Below are positions 9,525-18,788 of a stretch of DNA of 64,000 bases, piece by piece. Under the pieces are notes generated by a model. That model saw only the letters and a list, made by a program, of their open reading frames with translations. It made no database searches and had not been told where the DNA came from. A program made the position numbers and the translations under genes. Source of the DNA: Terriglobia bacterium (lineage in GTDB: Bacteria; Acidobacteriota; Terriglobia; Bryobacterales; Bryobacteraceae); NCBI GenBank assembly GCA_020073365.1, contig JAIQFL010000007.1:1-64000 (forward strand). Direction: 5' to 3'. The stretch's first letter is position 1. Every line of letters starts with the position of its first letter.

Positions 9525-9711
9525 GGTGCTTGAGTGCTCACCAGTATATCTCATCATTGACGGCCTTACCTGCCGGTCGGTAGCCTGCTGGGGAGCGGGG
9601 CCTTCGGGCTGGCCTGAGGTTTGGCCATTCCGGGTGCCGGTGAACGACCGAAGATTGGGAGGTGGCTCCGGGAGCGGCGATCTTTTTTCTTATCAAACGA
9701 AATTCTGAGCC

Positions 9712-10302
9712 TTACAGGCTGGCGTGACAGAGCAGGCACGCGGCTTCCGGATGGTCCGGATTGGAACTCGCCAGGGCGTAGGTCTGGCCCCGAGCCTGCC
9801 ACAGGAGGCTTCCGTGGCCGAAGTCGGCGGACGTGCCCGCTCGCGCGATCAGCAGGGTGGCGGTGTCATCGCCGACGCGGTAGGTCACGGCACCGATGCG
9901 GGCTCCGCCTCTTTGAATCACGCGGGCGCCCACAAGCTGCGCACGGCTTCGCGTGGGGAGAGAGAGCTCCACGCCGGCCTGGCGATTCATCCACTCGTTG
10001 ATGTGGGCCGGGTCACTGGAGCGCAGGTCCAGCGGCTGGGGCTCGCGGAGTTGCTGGATGGCGAGTTGCCGGAGGTCGAGGACCGGCCCCTGGCCTTTCG
10101 CGGCCAGCCAGAGCGTGACGGCCGCGATCATCAGGGTGATGAGGGCGGCAATGGGCCACGACGCCCACGCCCACTTCACGCGCGGCGATTCGCGCCGGGC
10201 CGCGGGTCGAGGATTCAGGTTTCGGATGCGGTTCCACAATTCGTCGGGGGCGGCCACGGGACGCAACTCCTCCGCCAGCTCCAGTTCCAGCCAATCAGGC
10301 AT
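9712..10302 (-). CDS. Membrane-anchored anti-sigma-like protein with C-terminal CxxCH
   Basis: Overlaps and follows the ECF sigma gene; single TM 'WPIAALITLMIAAVTLWLAAKG'; ends '...HPEAACLLCHASL*'. Confidence 0.65.
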   Translation of the reverse strand: MPDWLELELAEELRPVAAPDELWNRIRNLNPRPAARRESPRVKWAWASWPIAALITLMIAAVTLWLAAKGQGPVLDLRQLAIQQLREPQPLDLRSSDPAHINEWMNRQAGVELSLPTRSRAQLVGARVIQRGGARIGAVTYRVGDDTATLLIARAGTSADFGHGSLLWQARGQTYALASSNPDHPEAACLLCHASL

Positions 10303-10864
10303 GGCTGCCTCCCTTCTTGCCGGCCAGATGCGAAAGACGCCGTTCCAGCGCTTTGTGCGCGCGATTCAGGCGGGAAGCCACCGTTCCGGCGGAACAGCCC
10401 AGAACCCCGGCGATTTCGGAGTACGACAAGCCTTCGGTGTATCGCAGGATAATGGCGATTCGCAAATCGGGCGCGAGCCGGTCCACTGCCGCGCGGATAC
10501 GGGCGCAGAATTCGGATCGCAACATCTCGGCCAGACTGTCGGCGGAGGAGCGCAGCGTTGTAAGAAACTCATCGGCCAACGGGATCAGCCGCCAGTATTT
10601 GCGCTTGTGATCCAGGCAACTGTTGACCACCAGCCGGTAGACCCAGGTTTCGAAACTCGCATCGCCCCGGAATTCGCGGATCGAAGAAAAAAGCTTGAGG
10701 AAGGTGTCCTGGGCGATGTCCATGGCAACAGCCGGGTCGCCGGAATATCGCAAGGCGATGGAGTAGACCTTATCTTTATAGGTTTCGAAGAGCTCGCGAA
10801 AGGCTTCGCGTTCCCCGCGTTGGCAGGCTACGACGAGTTCCCTCTCCGACCCTTCCAGCACCAT
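10295..10864 (-). CDS. ECF RNA polymerase sigma factor
   Basis: 'YKDKVYSIALRYSGDPAVAMDIAQDTFLKLF', 'LRYTEGLSYSEIAGVLGCSAGTVASRLNRAHKALERRL'. Confidence 0.93.
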   Translation of the reverse strand: MVLEGSERELVVACQRGEREAFRELFETYKDKVYSIALRYSGDPAVAMDIAQDTFLKLFSSIREFRGDASFETWVYRLVVNSCLDHKRKYWRLIPLADEFLTTLRSSADSLAEMLRSEFCARIRAAVDRLAPDLRIAIILRYTEGLSYSEIAGVLGCSAGTVASRLNRAHKALERRLSHLAGKKGGSHA

Positions 10865-11056
10865 ATCGTTATGCGCTACGACAGGCCAAACGGCCCTCTC
10901 CCACCTTGGGTTCCACCATATGGGGTGAAACTGGTGGGACAGGCGGTTCCGCTTGTCCAGTTCTTTTCGTGGACACTACGCTGCCCTTCTATGACGATTA
11001 TGGCGCAAAATTTCTTCCCGCTTTTTGAGGGAGGACAGGGCAGGGGCGTCAATTTC

Positions 11057-12091
11057 CTAAGGAAGCACTCCCACTCTTGGCCAGCCGTCCTCCCAAACCA
11101 TGGTGGAGATCTGCAGGTAGGACCTCCCGGTGGTCCCCTGGTAGGCATGGAATACCAGGTAATCCGCGTTGCGTTCCTGCAGCACGGCCTCATGCCCTGG
11201 ACCGCGCCAGGCCGGCGTGGTGCCCGCAATCACCAGACTTCCACCACCCTCCGGCATGGGCTTCCCGGTCTTATCGAGAAACCGCCCGGTAACTTTGCGG
11301 GAGCGGCCGACCACGACGTTATAGGTACTGTTGGCGCCGCGGCAGCACCGGTCGAAGGACACGAACAAATAGTAATACCCACCGTGTTTGATCAGGAACG
11401 GAGCTTCCACGGAGCCGCCCACCGGCTGAGCCCGCTCCCGGCTGGACAGCGAGTACATGGTGGTGTCCCCGGTGGAGAGTTTTCCCGTCTGGGGATCGAT
11501 CCGTTTCATCTTGATGCCGCCCCAGAAGCTTCCCCAGTCGAGCCACACGCTGTTTTTCTTGTCGATGAAGAGATTTGGGTCAATGGCGTTCCAGTCGTCC
11601 TTGTCCTGGTAGGAGCGGAGCACCATGCCTTCGTCGACCCACTTGTATCTGGGGCTCTTGGGATCGAGTGTCAGGTTAGTAGCCAGCCCGATTGCCGAAT
11701 TCCTGCTTCCAAAAGTGGACACGGCGTAATAGAGATGGTATTTGCCGTTGTAAAACGAGATGTCGGGAGCCCACGCGCCGCCGGCCCGTGGAATCTCCTG
11801 GGTGGCCCACGCGGGCAGCTTTTCGAAGACGTACCCGGCAAGAGCCCAGGCGCGCAGGTCATTCGAGGTTCGGATCGGGATCACACCGGTGCCGGGCCGG
11901 CCGCCGGTCGAGAACACGTAGTACGTGTCGCCTTCTTTCATGATGACCGGGTCGTGCACCCCTTCGACGGCGCCGGTAAGCTGGAGAACTTCGGGGTCCT
12001 TCGAGGCCGCCGTTCCAGGCGGGGTGAACCCGATTGGCGCAACGGCCAGCAATGCCGCCGACAAAGCCACTAAGGATTTCGCTTGGCTCAT
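11057..12091 (-). CDS. Glycoside hydrolase family 43, arabinan endo-1,5-alpha-L-arabinosidase-like, secreted
   Basis: 'VHDPVIMKEGDTYYVFSTG', 'GGAWAPDISFYNGKYHLYYAVSTFGSRNSAIGLATN', 'DPNLFIDKKNSVWLDWGSFWGGIKM', 'VEAPFLIKHGGYYYLFVSFDRCCRG'. Confidence 0.92.
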   Translation of the reverse strand: MSQAKSLVALSAALLAVAPIGFTPPGTAASKDPEVLQLTGAVEGVHDPVIMKEGDTYYVFSTGGRPGTGVIPIRTSNDLRAWALAGYVFEKLPAWATQEIPRAGGAWAPDISFYNGKYHLYYAVSTFGSRNSAIGLATNLTLDPKSPRYKWVDEGMVLRSYQDKDDWNAIDPNLFIDKKNSVWLDWGSFWGGIKMKRIDPQTGKLSTGDTTMYSLSSRERAQPVGGSVEAPFLIKHGGYYYLFVSFDRCCRGANSTYNVVVGRSRKVTGRFLDKTGKPMPEGGGSLVIAGTTPAWRGPGHEAVLQERNADYLVFHAYQGTTGRSYLQISTMVWEDGWPRVGVLP

Positions 12092-12100
12092 GCTCAGTCC

Positions 12101-12421
12101 TTACGTCATCCACATGGTACTACCGCGTGATAAGAGCCATCGAAGCAATCGTGGCTCAGACTCTCGGTCTGCCACTTCCGGCGGGGAATAACCGGCAGCT
12201 CGAAAAGCATCGCGGATCTGGCGCGGCGAGAGATGCGCCAGCAGTTCTCCCATCCACCTGGTATCGGCGCGAGGCACCTGATGGCCGATCCACTCCAGCC
12301 CCACCCGCCGGACATACTCCTTCGGGTTCACCAGGTAAACATACCTCGGCCGGGCCGGCACGCGGAAGTCAACCCCGCCGTCGGTAACCTGGCGGAGAAA
12401 CAGCGACGACCCGAAGCCCAT
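12101..12421 (-). pseudogene. Possible fragment of a hypothetical protein
   Basis: Plausible coding composition ('LLAHLSPRQIRDAFRAAGYSPPEV') but short, no clear start/RBS, next to a fragment-rich region. Confidence 0.3.
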
Positions 12422-12475
12422 GAGAAGGGCGGAACCCGATCCGTGGAAAGAGTGGACGCTACGGCGGTAGAACGC

Positions 12476-13051
12476 CTATTTCTTCGGAGGGTTGATCATG
12501 ATGTGGGCACCCGCAGTCCCCGGGGACATCAGCCAGGGGGCGCTATCACTCGGCTTGGTGGAGAGTCCGGTGGATTGCGGCGTGGCGAACGGCACATAGA
12601 TTACCCATCGCAGGTAGGAGTCCGTCACTTTCCCTGTGGCGGCATCGAAGCCAGTCCCCGTGAGGACGTAAAGCGTCCGGGGCTCGCGTGGCAGCGAGAG
12701 TTTCCCTTCCGCAACCTCCTTCCAGCGTATGTCGTTGCGCTGCTGCCCCGTAACCTTCTGAGCCAGAAGTTCGCGGCCCCGAGCCATGTACGGCTCCAGT
12801 TCCCGGTGGTAACAGGCAACGCTGAATGAACTCCTGCTTGGGTCGCTGGCAAGACAGATGAGTTCGTTCTTGCCCGCGCGAAGGGTGACCAGATCTCCCT
12901 TAGGGTTGTAGCCAAGGACGGCTGCGCCTTCGCGTAGCTCGACAGGTGCAGCGAGAACGGCGGCAGCGATCTGCGTCTCCCGCGGCGCCACTTCGGCAGC
13001 ACCCAACGTTGAGGCCAAGAGAACCGTGCAATACAGGATGTTAATCTTCAT
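12476..13051 (-). CDS. Secreted hypothetical protein
   Basis: Signal-peptide-like 'MKINILYCTVLLASTLGAAE'; uninterrupted ORF. Confidence 0.65.
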   Translation of the reverse strand: MKINILYCTVLLASTLGAAEVAPRETQIAAAVLAAPVELREGAAVLGYNPKGDLVTLRAGKNELICLASDPSRSSFSVACYHRELEPYMARGRELLAQKVTGQQRNDIRWKEVAEGKLSLPREPRTLYVLTGTGFDAATGKVTDSYLRWVIYVPFATPQSTGLSTKPSDSAPWLMSPGTAGAHIMINPPKK

Positions 13052-13196
13052 GTCTAAACCGTGCGCTCCTAAAGCTGCCGTTCGATTCGCAAACACCGCG
13101 ACGGCCGGCATCCAGTCGTTTTCACATCATGTCTACCTTATCACCACACCAGACCCTGACGTTTAAACCAGTGCGGATGAGCCAATTGGCCGGGAG

Positions 13197-13755
13197 GTGA
13201 ACCTATCGGAGCCGGGATGCGTGCGATCGGATGAAGGCGATGAATGGTTGAAGATCGCCGGCATGAAGCTGATCGTGGATGGAGGATTTGAGGGCGGCCG
13301 GATGCGCGAGCCCTACGAAGAGCCGTACGGAAAGGATGGCACGTTTCGCGGGCTCCAATTGATGCCGCAGGATCGCTATACCGAGATTGTGAAGGAGTTG
13401 AATCGTCTCGGATGGCGCGTTGGCACGCACGCCGTGGGTGATGCTGCGATCGACGAAGTCTTGGCCGGATACGAAGCGGCGAACCGCGAGAGGTCGATCA
13501 CGGGCAGCCGCTGGGCGATCGAGCACGGATTTCTGCCGCGCCAGGAACATTTCGCGCGCATCAATGCTCTCGGCGTCTTCGTTACAGTGCAGGATCATCT
13601 GTATCTCGCCGGACCGAGCCTGGTTCATTACTGGGGAGGGGCACGCGCAGCGTGGGTCACGCCGGTGCGCGCCTATCTCGGCCATCGCGTGGAAGTCGCG
13701 GCAGGAACGGACGCTCCTGTCGTGCCATTTCAGCCTCTCTGGACGATATATCACT
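13197..13755 (+). pseudogene. Amidohydrolase family 3 (YtcJ-like) fragment
   Basis: 'WLKIAGMKLIVDGGFEGGRM...GWRVGTHAVGDAAIDEVLAGYE...IEHGFLPRQEHFARINALGVFVTVQ...AGTDAPVVPFQPLWTIYHFV', then homology stops. Confidence 0.7.
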
Positions 13756-13756
13756 T

Positions 13757-13920
13757 CGTAGGCCTGTTTGCCTATTACAATGGCCAGCTCACCCTCCCAA
13801 TCGACGCGTGGACGTCCGGGCGGAATCAGGTACGCTTCTCCTGGATCGATGATGCAGGAGCGCGGCGACTTCGCAAAAACGATCGGCCCGTCGCGGTCGG
13901 GATCGATGTCGGCCGCGGCG
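13757..13920 (-). pseudogene. Fumarylacetoacetate hydrolase family fragment
   Basis: Minus-strand 'DPDRDGPIVFAKSPRSCIIDPGEAYLIPPGRPRVDWEGELAIVIGKQAY'. Confidence 0.65.
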
Positions 13921-14001
13921 GAGGCATTGAAGCCTCCTCCGGCGCGCCCTCCACCCTGGGCGCTTGGAACGCCCGGTCCGTCCCCACCTCGTGCTGCTCC
14001 C

Positions 14002-14208
14002 AATGCAGCACTTTGTCTTTGGGGGTCCGCCCGTCGATCAGCTTCAGAAACCGAATCCAATCCTTGTGATTGTGGGTGGGCATGCACACGTCAATGACGC
14101 TTCCATCGTGTTCATGGCGGTAAACAGCGTCGTCGTTCCATGTCGTTTGTAGTCGTGCGTCATGGTGCCGCAACGGCCCTTCTTCCAGGGCAGGCCGGGT
14201 TGCGTACG
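14002..14208 (-). mobile_element. IS630-family transposase remnant, frameshifted
   Basis: Minus strand 'RTQPGLPWKKGRCGTMTHDYKRHGTTTLFTAMNTM' then +1 frame 'DGSVIDVCMPTHNHKDWIRFLKLIDGRTPKDKVLH'. Confidence 0.75.
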
Positions 14209-14552
14209 GTCGCGATCCTCCGTGACGCCGTAGCGTTTAGGAGGCCCTGAGTCCAGGGGGATCAGCTCGCCTCCCTCGAACGCCTGAAGCGCCCCGTTTC
14301 GCGTGTCGGCAAAACAACAAAGCGCCCTCGCACCATTGCTACCGATATCAGTTCATAACGCCGCCTACAAACTTGGCTCGTGCACACAGATGGTCATTCG
14401 GCACCAATCTCCGAGTACCCGACTATCCTGGAGCCGTGACGCAAGGTTAGTTCGAAGCCTCCAGTACTACGATCGTCCTGAGTCGGTCCTCGTCGCTCCG
14501 ACACTGATAGAAAAAAGATGCTAAAGTCTCGAATAGATTGGGAGCTATTACC

Positions 14553-17027
14553 ATGCGGGAAACTGCACGGGTTACGTGGGCCTGGCGGTGGCTCGACACG
14601 CTGGCGCTGAATGTGCGCTATGCATCGAGAACCTTGCGCAAAAGTCCGGCCTTCACGTGTGTCGCCGTCTTGACATTGGCGTTAGCATTAGGCGCCAACA
14701 TGGCGCTCTTCACCTTGATCTATCGCGTGGTGCTACGGCCGCTCGGGTATCGCGATGTGGACCGGCTGATGGACGTCCACTTGATCCTGACGGAACAACG
14801 GCGCGGCACAATCCCGATGTCGTGGTCGTATCCGAAATTTGAGGAGCTGATGCGGTGGAACCGGAGCTTCGAAGCGCTGGCGGCGTTTCAAGACCGCAAT
14901 TTCACAATCAGCGGGATCGAGCTTCCGGAAAGGCTGACGGGCGAAATCGTCTCAGCGCAGTATTTCCGTGTGATCGCCCTACAGGCAACACTCGGCCGCG
15001 TATTCGTAGTCGAAGAAGACGCGCCCGGCGGCAAGTCGCCAGTGATCCTGATCTCGGACGGACTCTGGACGCGGGCATTCGGATCGAGTCCGGGTGTGAT
15101 CGGCCACAATGTCCGCGTGGACGGTACTCTCATGACCGTCGTCGGGGTACTTCCACCGGGCTTCAAGGGTGAGAGTGGCCGCGCGGATGTCTGGGCGCCG
15201 ATGGCGGCTTACTTCGTGGGAAACCGGCGGCCCGGCCGTGGGTCGCACAACCTGGAGGCGATCGGGCGTCTCAAGCCGGGTGTCACGGCGGCGCAGGCGA
15301 ACGAAGACGTGCGGGCGCTGGTGGCGCGAATGGAAAAGGAAACCCCGACAGATCCGACGGGCGCGACCCAGTGGTCGGGAGGTGCACGGCAGTTGCTCGA
15401 TGCCCGCGTCGATCCCGTGGTGCGGAAGGCTCTCTGGATTCTGCAAGCGGCGACGGTCTGCGTGCTGCTGATCGGATGCGTCAACCTGGCCAATCTCCTG
15501 CTCAGCCGCGGAATCGCACGGCGCAAGGAAATCGCCATTCGGCTCGCGCTCGGAGCCAGCCGCGGCGGCTTACTCCGCCAGTTCCTGATGGAACCCGTGC
15601 TGCTGGCTCTCGCCGGCGGGGTGGCCGGCTTGTTTCTCGCGCAATGGGGCCTGAAAGCGCTCGCACTTCTGCTGCCTAAGGCGGAGATGAGTTTCTGGTT
15701 CGACTACACGCGCTTGATCGACCCCGAGTCGCTCCGGCTGCAACTGCCGTTGATGGCGTTCGGGGTTGCACTTTCAGTGGCGACCGGCCTCGCGTGCGGC
15801 CTTTGGCCTGCGTGGCGGTCCTCGCGATCCGGTGCTCAGCAGGCATTGCGCGGCGGTTTGGCCGCCGGTATGCCCCATCTGCGGGTAAGGAACGCGTTGG
15901 TCGCGCTGCAAATGGCACTCGCCCTGGTGCTGCTGGCGGGCGCGGGCTTGATGCTGCGCAGCTTCGCCGCACGCTTGGCGACCAGGGTCGGCGCCGAAAC
16001 GCGCCATATCATCACGCTGAGGGTTCAGCCGGCGACGCGCGAACCGGCACAGTTCCGCGCGTTCTACCAGGAGCTCAAGCGCCGCGCAGCCGCCCTGCCC
16101 GGCGCGGAAGTTGCTGCGATCACCACGGGGCTACCGGTGTACGGCCCGGATCTCGGGACCACGGTTCACGTCGAAGGCAAGGATGCTCCTGTTGATACCG
16201 GTGAATACCATGTATCCACGGAATACTTCCGGTTGTTCCGTATTCCACTTCGTGCTGGGCGGTACTTCGACGAACGCGACCGTGCAGGCAGTCCAGCGGT
16301 CGTGGTCATCAGCGAGAGAGCCGCTCGGCAGTTCTTTCCGGGCGTGAACCCTTTGGGCCGGCTGATGGACTATCCCAATAAAACGGACACGCGGGCCGAG
16401 GTCATCGGCGTGGCTGCCGATGTGAAGTATGCTGCTCCCGGCGGCAAAGACCGCGCCGTGACCTACTGCTCGACCCTGCAAAGCGCGACCGGCGGCTTTC
16501 TTGCGGTGCGGACCGCGATCGACCCTGTGGCCTTCGTTGCTGCACTGCGCGAACAGGTGCGGCAGTTGGACCCCGAAGCACCCATTTACGATGTGAGAAC
16601 CATGGAGCAGCAGGTGGCCGCCTCAACCTGGCGCTCACGCTTCACGAGCGTGCTGCTCAGCCTGCTGGCGATGCTGGCTCTGCTGCTCGCGGCGCTGGGT
16701 ATCTACGGCGTGTTTTCCTATATGGTTGCGGCGCGGACACACGATATCGGAGTGCGCATCGCGCTGGGTGCGCGCCGCGGAGCCATTTTGCGCATGGTGC
16801 TGGGCGACGCCGCGTATCTGTGCGCTGCAGCTATCGCCTTGGGTCTGCCCGCCGCATTCGCACTGACGCGCGTGCTCGTGAGCCAATTATACGGAGTCAC
16901 GGCGAGCGATCCGCTAACTTTCCTCACGGTGGCGGCGCTTCTGGCGCTCGTGGCGATGGTTGCATGCTACTTTCCCGCGCATCGGGCCATGCGAATCGAT
17001 CCGATGGAAGCTTTGCGGGAAGAGTGA
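14553..17027 (+). CDS. ABC transporter permease, ADOP/MacB-FtsX type
   Basis: 'LALNVRYASRTLRKSPAFTCVAVLTLALALGANMALFTLIYRVVLRPLGYRD'; two FtsX domains; 'IALGARRGAILRMVLGDA'. Confidence 0.93.
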   Translation: MRETARVTWAWRWLDTLALNVRYASRTLRKSPAFTCVAVLTLALALGANMALFTLIYRVVLRPLGYRDVDRLMDVHLILTEQRRGTIPMSWSYPKFEELMRWNRSFEALAAFQDRNFTISGIELPERLTGEIVSAQYFRVIALQATLGRVFVVEEDAPGGKSPVILISDGLWTRAFGSSPGVIGHNVRVDGTLMTVVGVLPPGFKGESGRADVWAPMAAYFVGNRRPGRGSHNLEAIGRLKPGVTAAQANEDVRALVARMEKETPTDPTGATQWSGGARQLLDARVDPVVRKALWILQAATVCVLLIGCVNLANLLLSRGIARRKEIAIRLALGASRGGLLRQFLMEPVLLALAGGVAGLFLAQWGLKALALLLPKAEMSFWFDYTRLIDPESLRLQLPLMAFGVALSVATGLACGLWPAWRSSRSGAQQALRGGLAAGMPHLRVRNALVALQMALALVLLAGAGLMLRSFAARLATRVGAETRHIITLRVQPATREPAQFRAFYQELKRRAAALPGAEVAAITTGLPVYGPDLGTTVHVEGKDAPVDTGEYHVSTEYFRLFRIPLRAGRYFDERDRAGSPAVVVISERAARQFFPGVNPLGRLMDYPNKTDTRAEVIGVAADVKYAAPGGKDRAVTYCSTLQSATGGFLAVRTAIDPVAFVAALREQVRQLDPEAPIYDVRTMEQQVAASTWRSRFTSVLLSLLAMLALLLAALGIYGVFSYMVAARTHDIGVRIALGARRGAILRMVLGDAAYLCAAAIALGLPAAFALTRVLVSQLYGVTASDPLTFLTVAALLALVAMVACYFPAHRAMRIDPMEALREE

Positions 17028-17356
17028 CCGATTCGGCCAGGAGACTCAAGGGCTCTGTGCGTTGCGGGGCGGGTTCAACGCCCGACAGGTAGCTACCGAT
17101 ATCAGACGATATCAGGCCGCGACTGCCCAAGGGCCCCCGACCCTCCACCAGGTTCGCAGCCTGGCAGCCACTGGGCGCGCTGGGCGGCAGTAAGCGACTG
17201 TGCCCGCCAAAGAGCGCGTAGCGCCCGCTGCAATATGCGCAAACCTCGACGCCGAAGTTTCCAGACAGTAATGGTGCATCCGAATTGCACCGCGGCATCT
17301 CGTTTTGCCCTATCCTAAAAGAGCATCAGGTCTGGAATATGCCACTGTGGTGACTT

Positions 17357-17869
17357 ATGAGAACCCTGAAATCCTTCCTCGTTTTCCTTGCGCTCAATCC
17401 CTTCGCCTTCGGGCAGAACACACAGATCGGCGGGATGATTGGGCGTGGCGGCATCGCCCAGCTTTTTGAGAACTCCGCGTACCATGTTGTGGCAGGCGTT
17501 GAGGGGTGTGTTTTGTGCGGCGGCCGATTCGGGTTATTCATGGAATACCACCATTGGCAGAAGACCGGGGTGGGCACCGACCAACCCGTCTCCCTGGATC
17601 TCGGCAGCGGCGGCCTGAGGATCCAAGGCAAGGGTGCGCGCGTGCGGCCGTTCCTCGATGTCGGTTTTCTGGCCGGCACCGAGAAAAAGGACCGTTTCAC
17701 CCTGCCGATTACCCAGGAATCCCACGGTGTGGCCGGCGGCGTGCTGGGATTTGGGGCTGCGATCTCGATTACGGAACACTGGTACATCCGCCCGTTGGGC
17801 AGGATCGTCGTGCTGTCCACTGCCGAGTTCGGTGGTTTTGCAGGGGCAGCGGTCGGCTACCGCTTCTGA
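17357..17869 (+). CDS. Putative outer-membrane beta-barrel hypothetical protein
   Basis: Signal peptide, glycine/aromatic alternation, C-terminal 'AAVGYRF'. Confidence 0.6.
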   Translation: MRTLKSFLVFLALNPFAFGQNTQIGGMIGRGGIAQLFENSAYHVVAGVEGCVLCGGRFGLFMEYHHWQKTGVGTDQPVSLDLGSGGLRIQGKGARVRPFLDVGFLAGTEKKDRFTLPITQESHGVAGGVLGFGAAISITEHWYIRPLGRIVVLSTAEFGGFAGAAVGYRF

Positions 17870-17982
17870 ACTGCGGTTTTCGCCCGAGTCCGGCGTTCCG
17901 CGCCACATCCAGAACTGGTACCCGTCGCCCCGCACAACTCCCGACGGCTGCGTCCGTCCACCAGTTCTTCACCGGCCTGGCG

Positions 17983-18312
17983 TTATGATCCCAATCTGCG
18001 CCAATCAGTTGCTCTGACAGCGAGCTTCACGGCATTTTCCATCGGGTCTTTGAGGGGCGCCTCGATTCGAAGCAGGCCGTGCTCGTAAGTCGCTTCGGCT
18101 TTGTCAGGTTGCACCGGCCAACCTAAAGCCAGTGCTGCAACATACTCGACGTCCCTTGCTGGCGCTGTCAGGTGAACCCTGTCTTCCAGGATCTTCACAT
18201 CGATGGTATCCGTTGGCGCTCCTGGGATGGCGAACTCCAAGACTAGCTTGTGGTTCTCCGCGTCAGCATACGCTACTGTATCGGGTGCGACCCGAATCCG
18301 ATATTCCGGCAT
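17983..18312 (-). CDS. Hsp20/alpha-crystallin-like domain protein
   Basis: 'LVLEFAIPGAPTDTIDVKILEDRVHLTA...ATYEHGLLRIEAPLKDP'. Confidence 0.6.
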   Translation of the reverse strand: MPEYRIRVAPDTVAYADAENHKLVLEFAIPGAPTDTIDVKILEDRVHLTAPARDVEYVAALALGWPVQPDKAEATYEHGLLRIEAPLKDPMENAVKLAVRATDWRRLGS

Positions 18313-18788
18313 CTGACACCTTCCTTCCCGGCAATTCCTATTTTGGACTTCCGGATCCTAATTAAGTGTACACCAGCAGGCCTACCTTCAATCCTTCCTT
18401 TGCAGTTTTCCCTTCGGGAGCCCACCTGGAGAACTCTCGCAGGATAGGGAATGAGCGACGGGGCACTCGGAAATTGGGCCCGGCGCCCAATGCGGGCGTG
18501 TGGCTGGCTGGATTTGGCCAGCAGCCCAGGAACGCTGTGGGGCTTCGCGCCCGCCAGGACAGCTACCGATATCGCCGTCATCCAGGCATAGAACCTCTAC
18601 GGCTGCGCAGATCTCTCCATGCGCTGATCATGACCGGCTGAAGTCACGATTTCGGCGTTGCTCTGCCGGCGTGTGGCAGAACTCTCGAAACCTGCACACC
18701 CAACGGTTGGCGCAGACCGCGCGCGGCACGACATTCGAGTGTGGGGCATTTCCGGTGCGCAAAGCGAATTGGGGCGACGGCACTGGAT

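Noticed and set aside
8337-9533. 398-aa plus-strand ORF
   Set aside because: Exact antisense of the thiolase gene.
9953-12073. 706-aa plus-strand ORF
   Set aside because: Antisense to anti-sigma, sigma factor and GH43 genes, all of which have family motifs.
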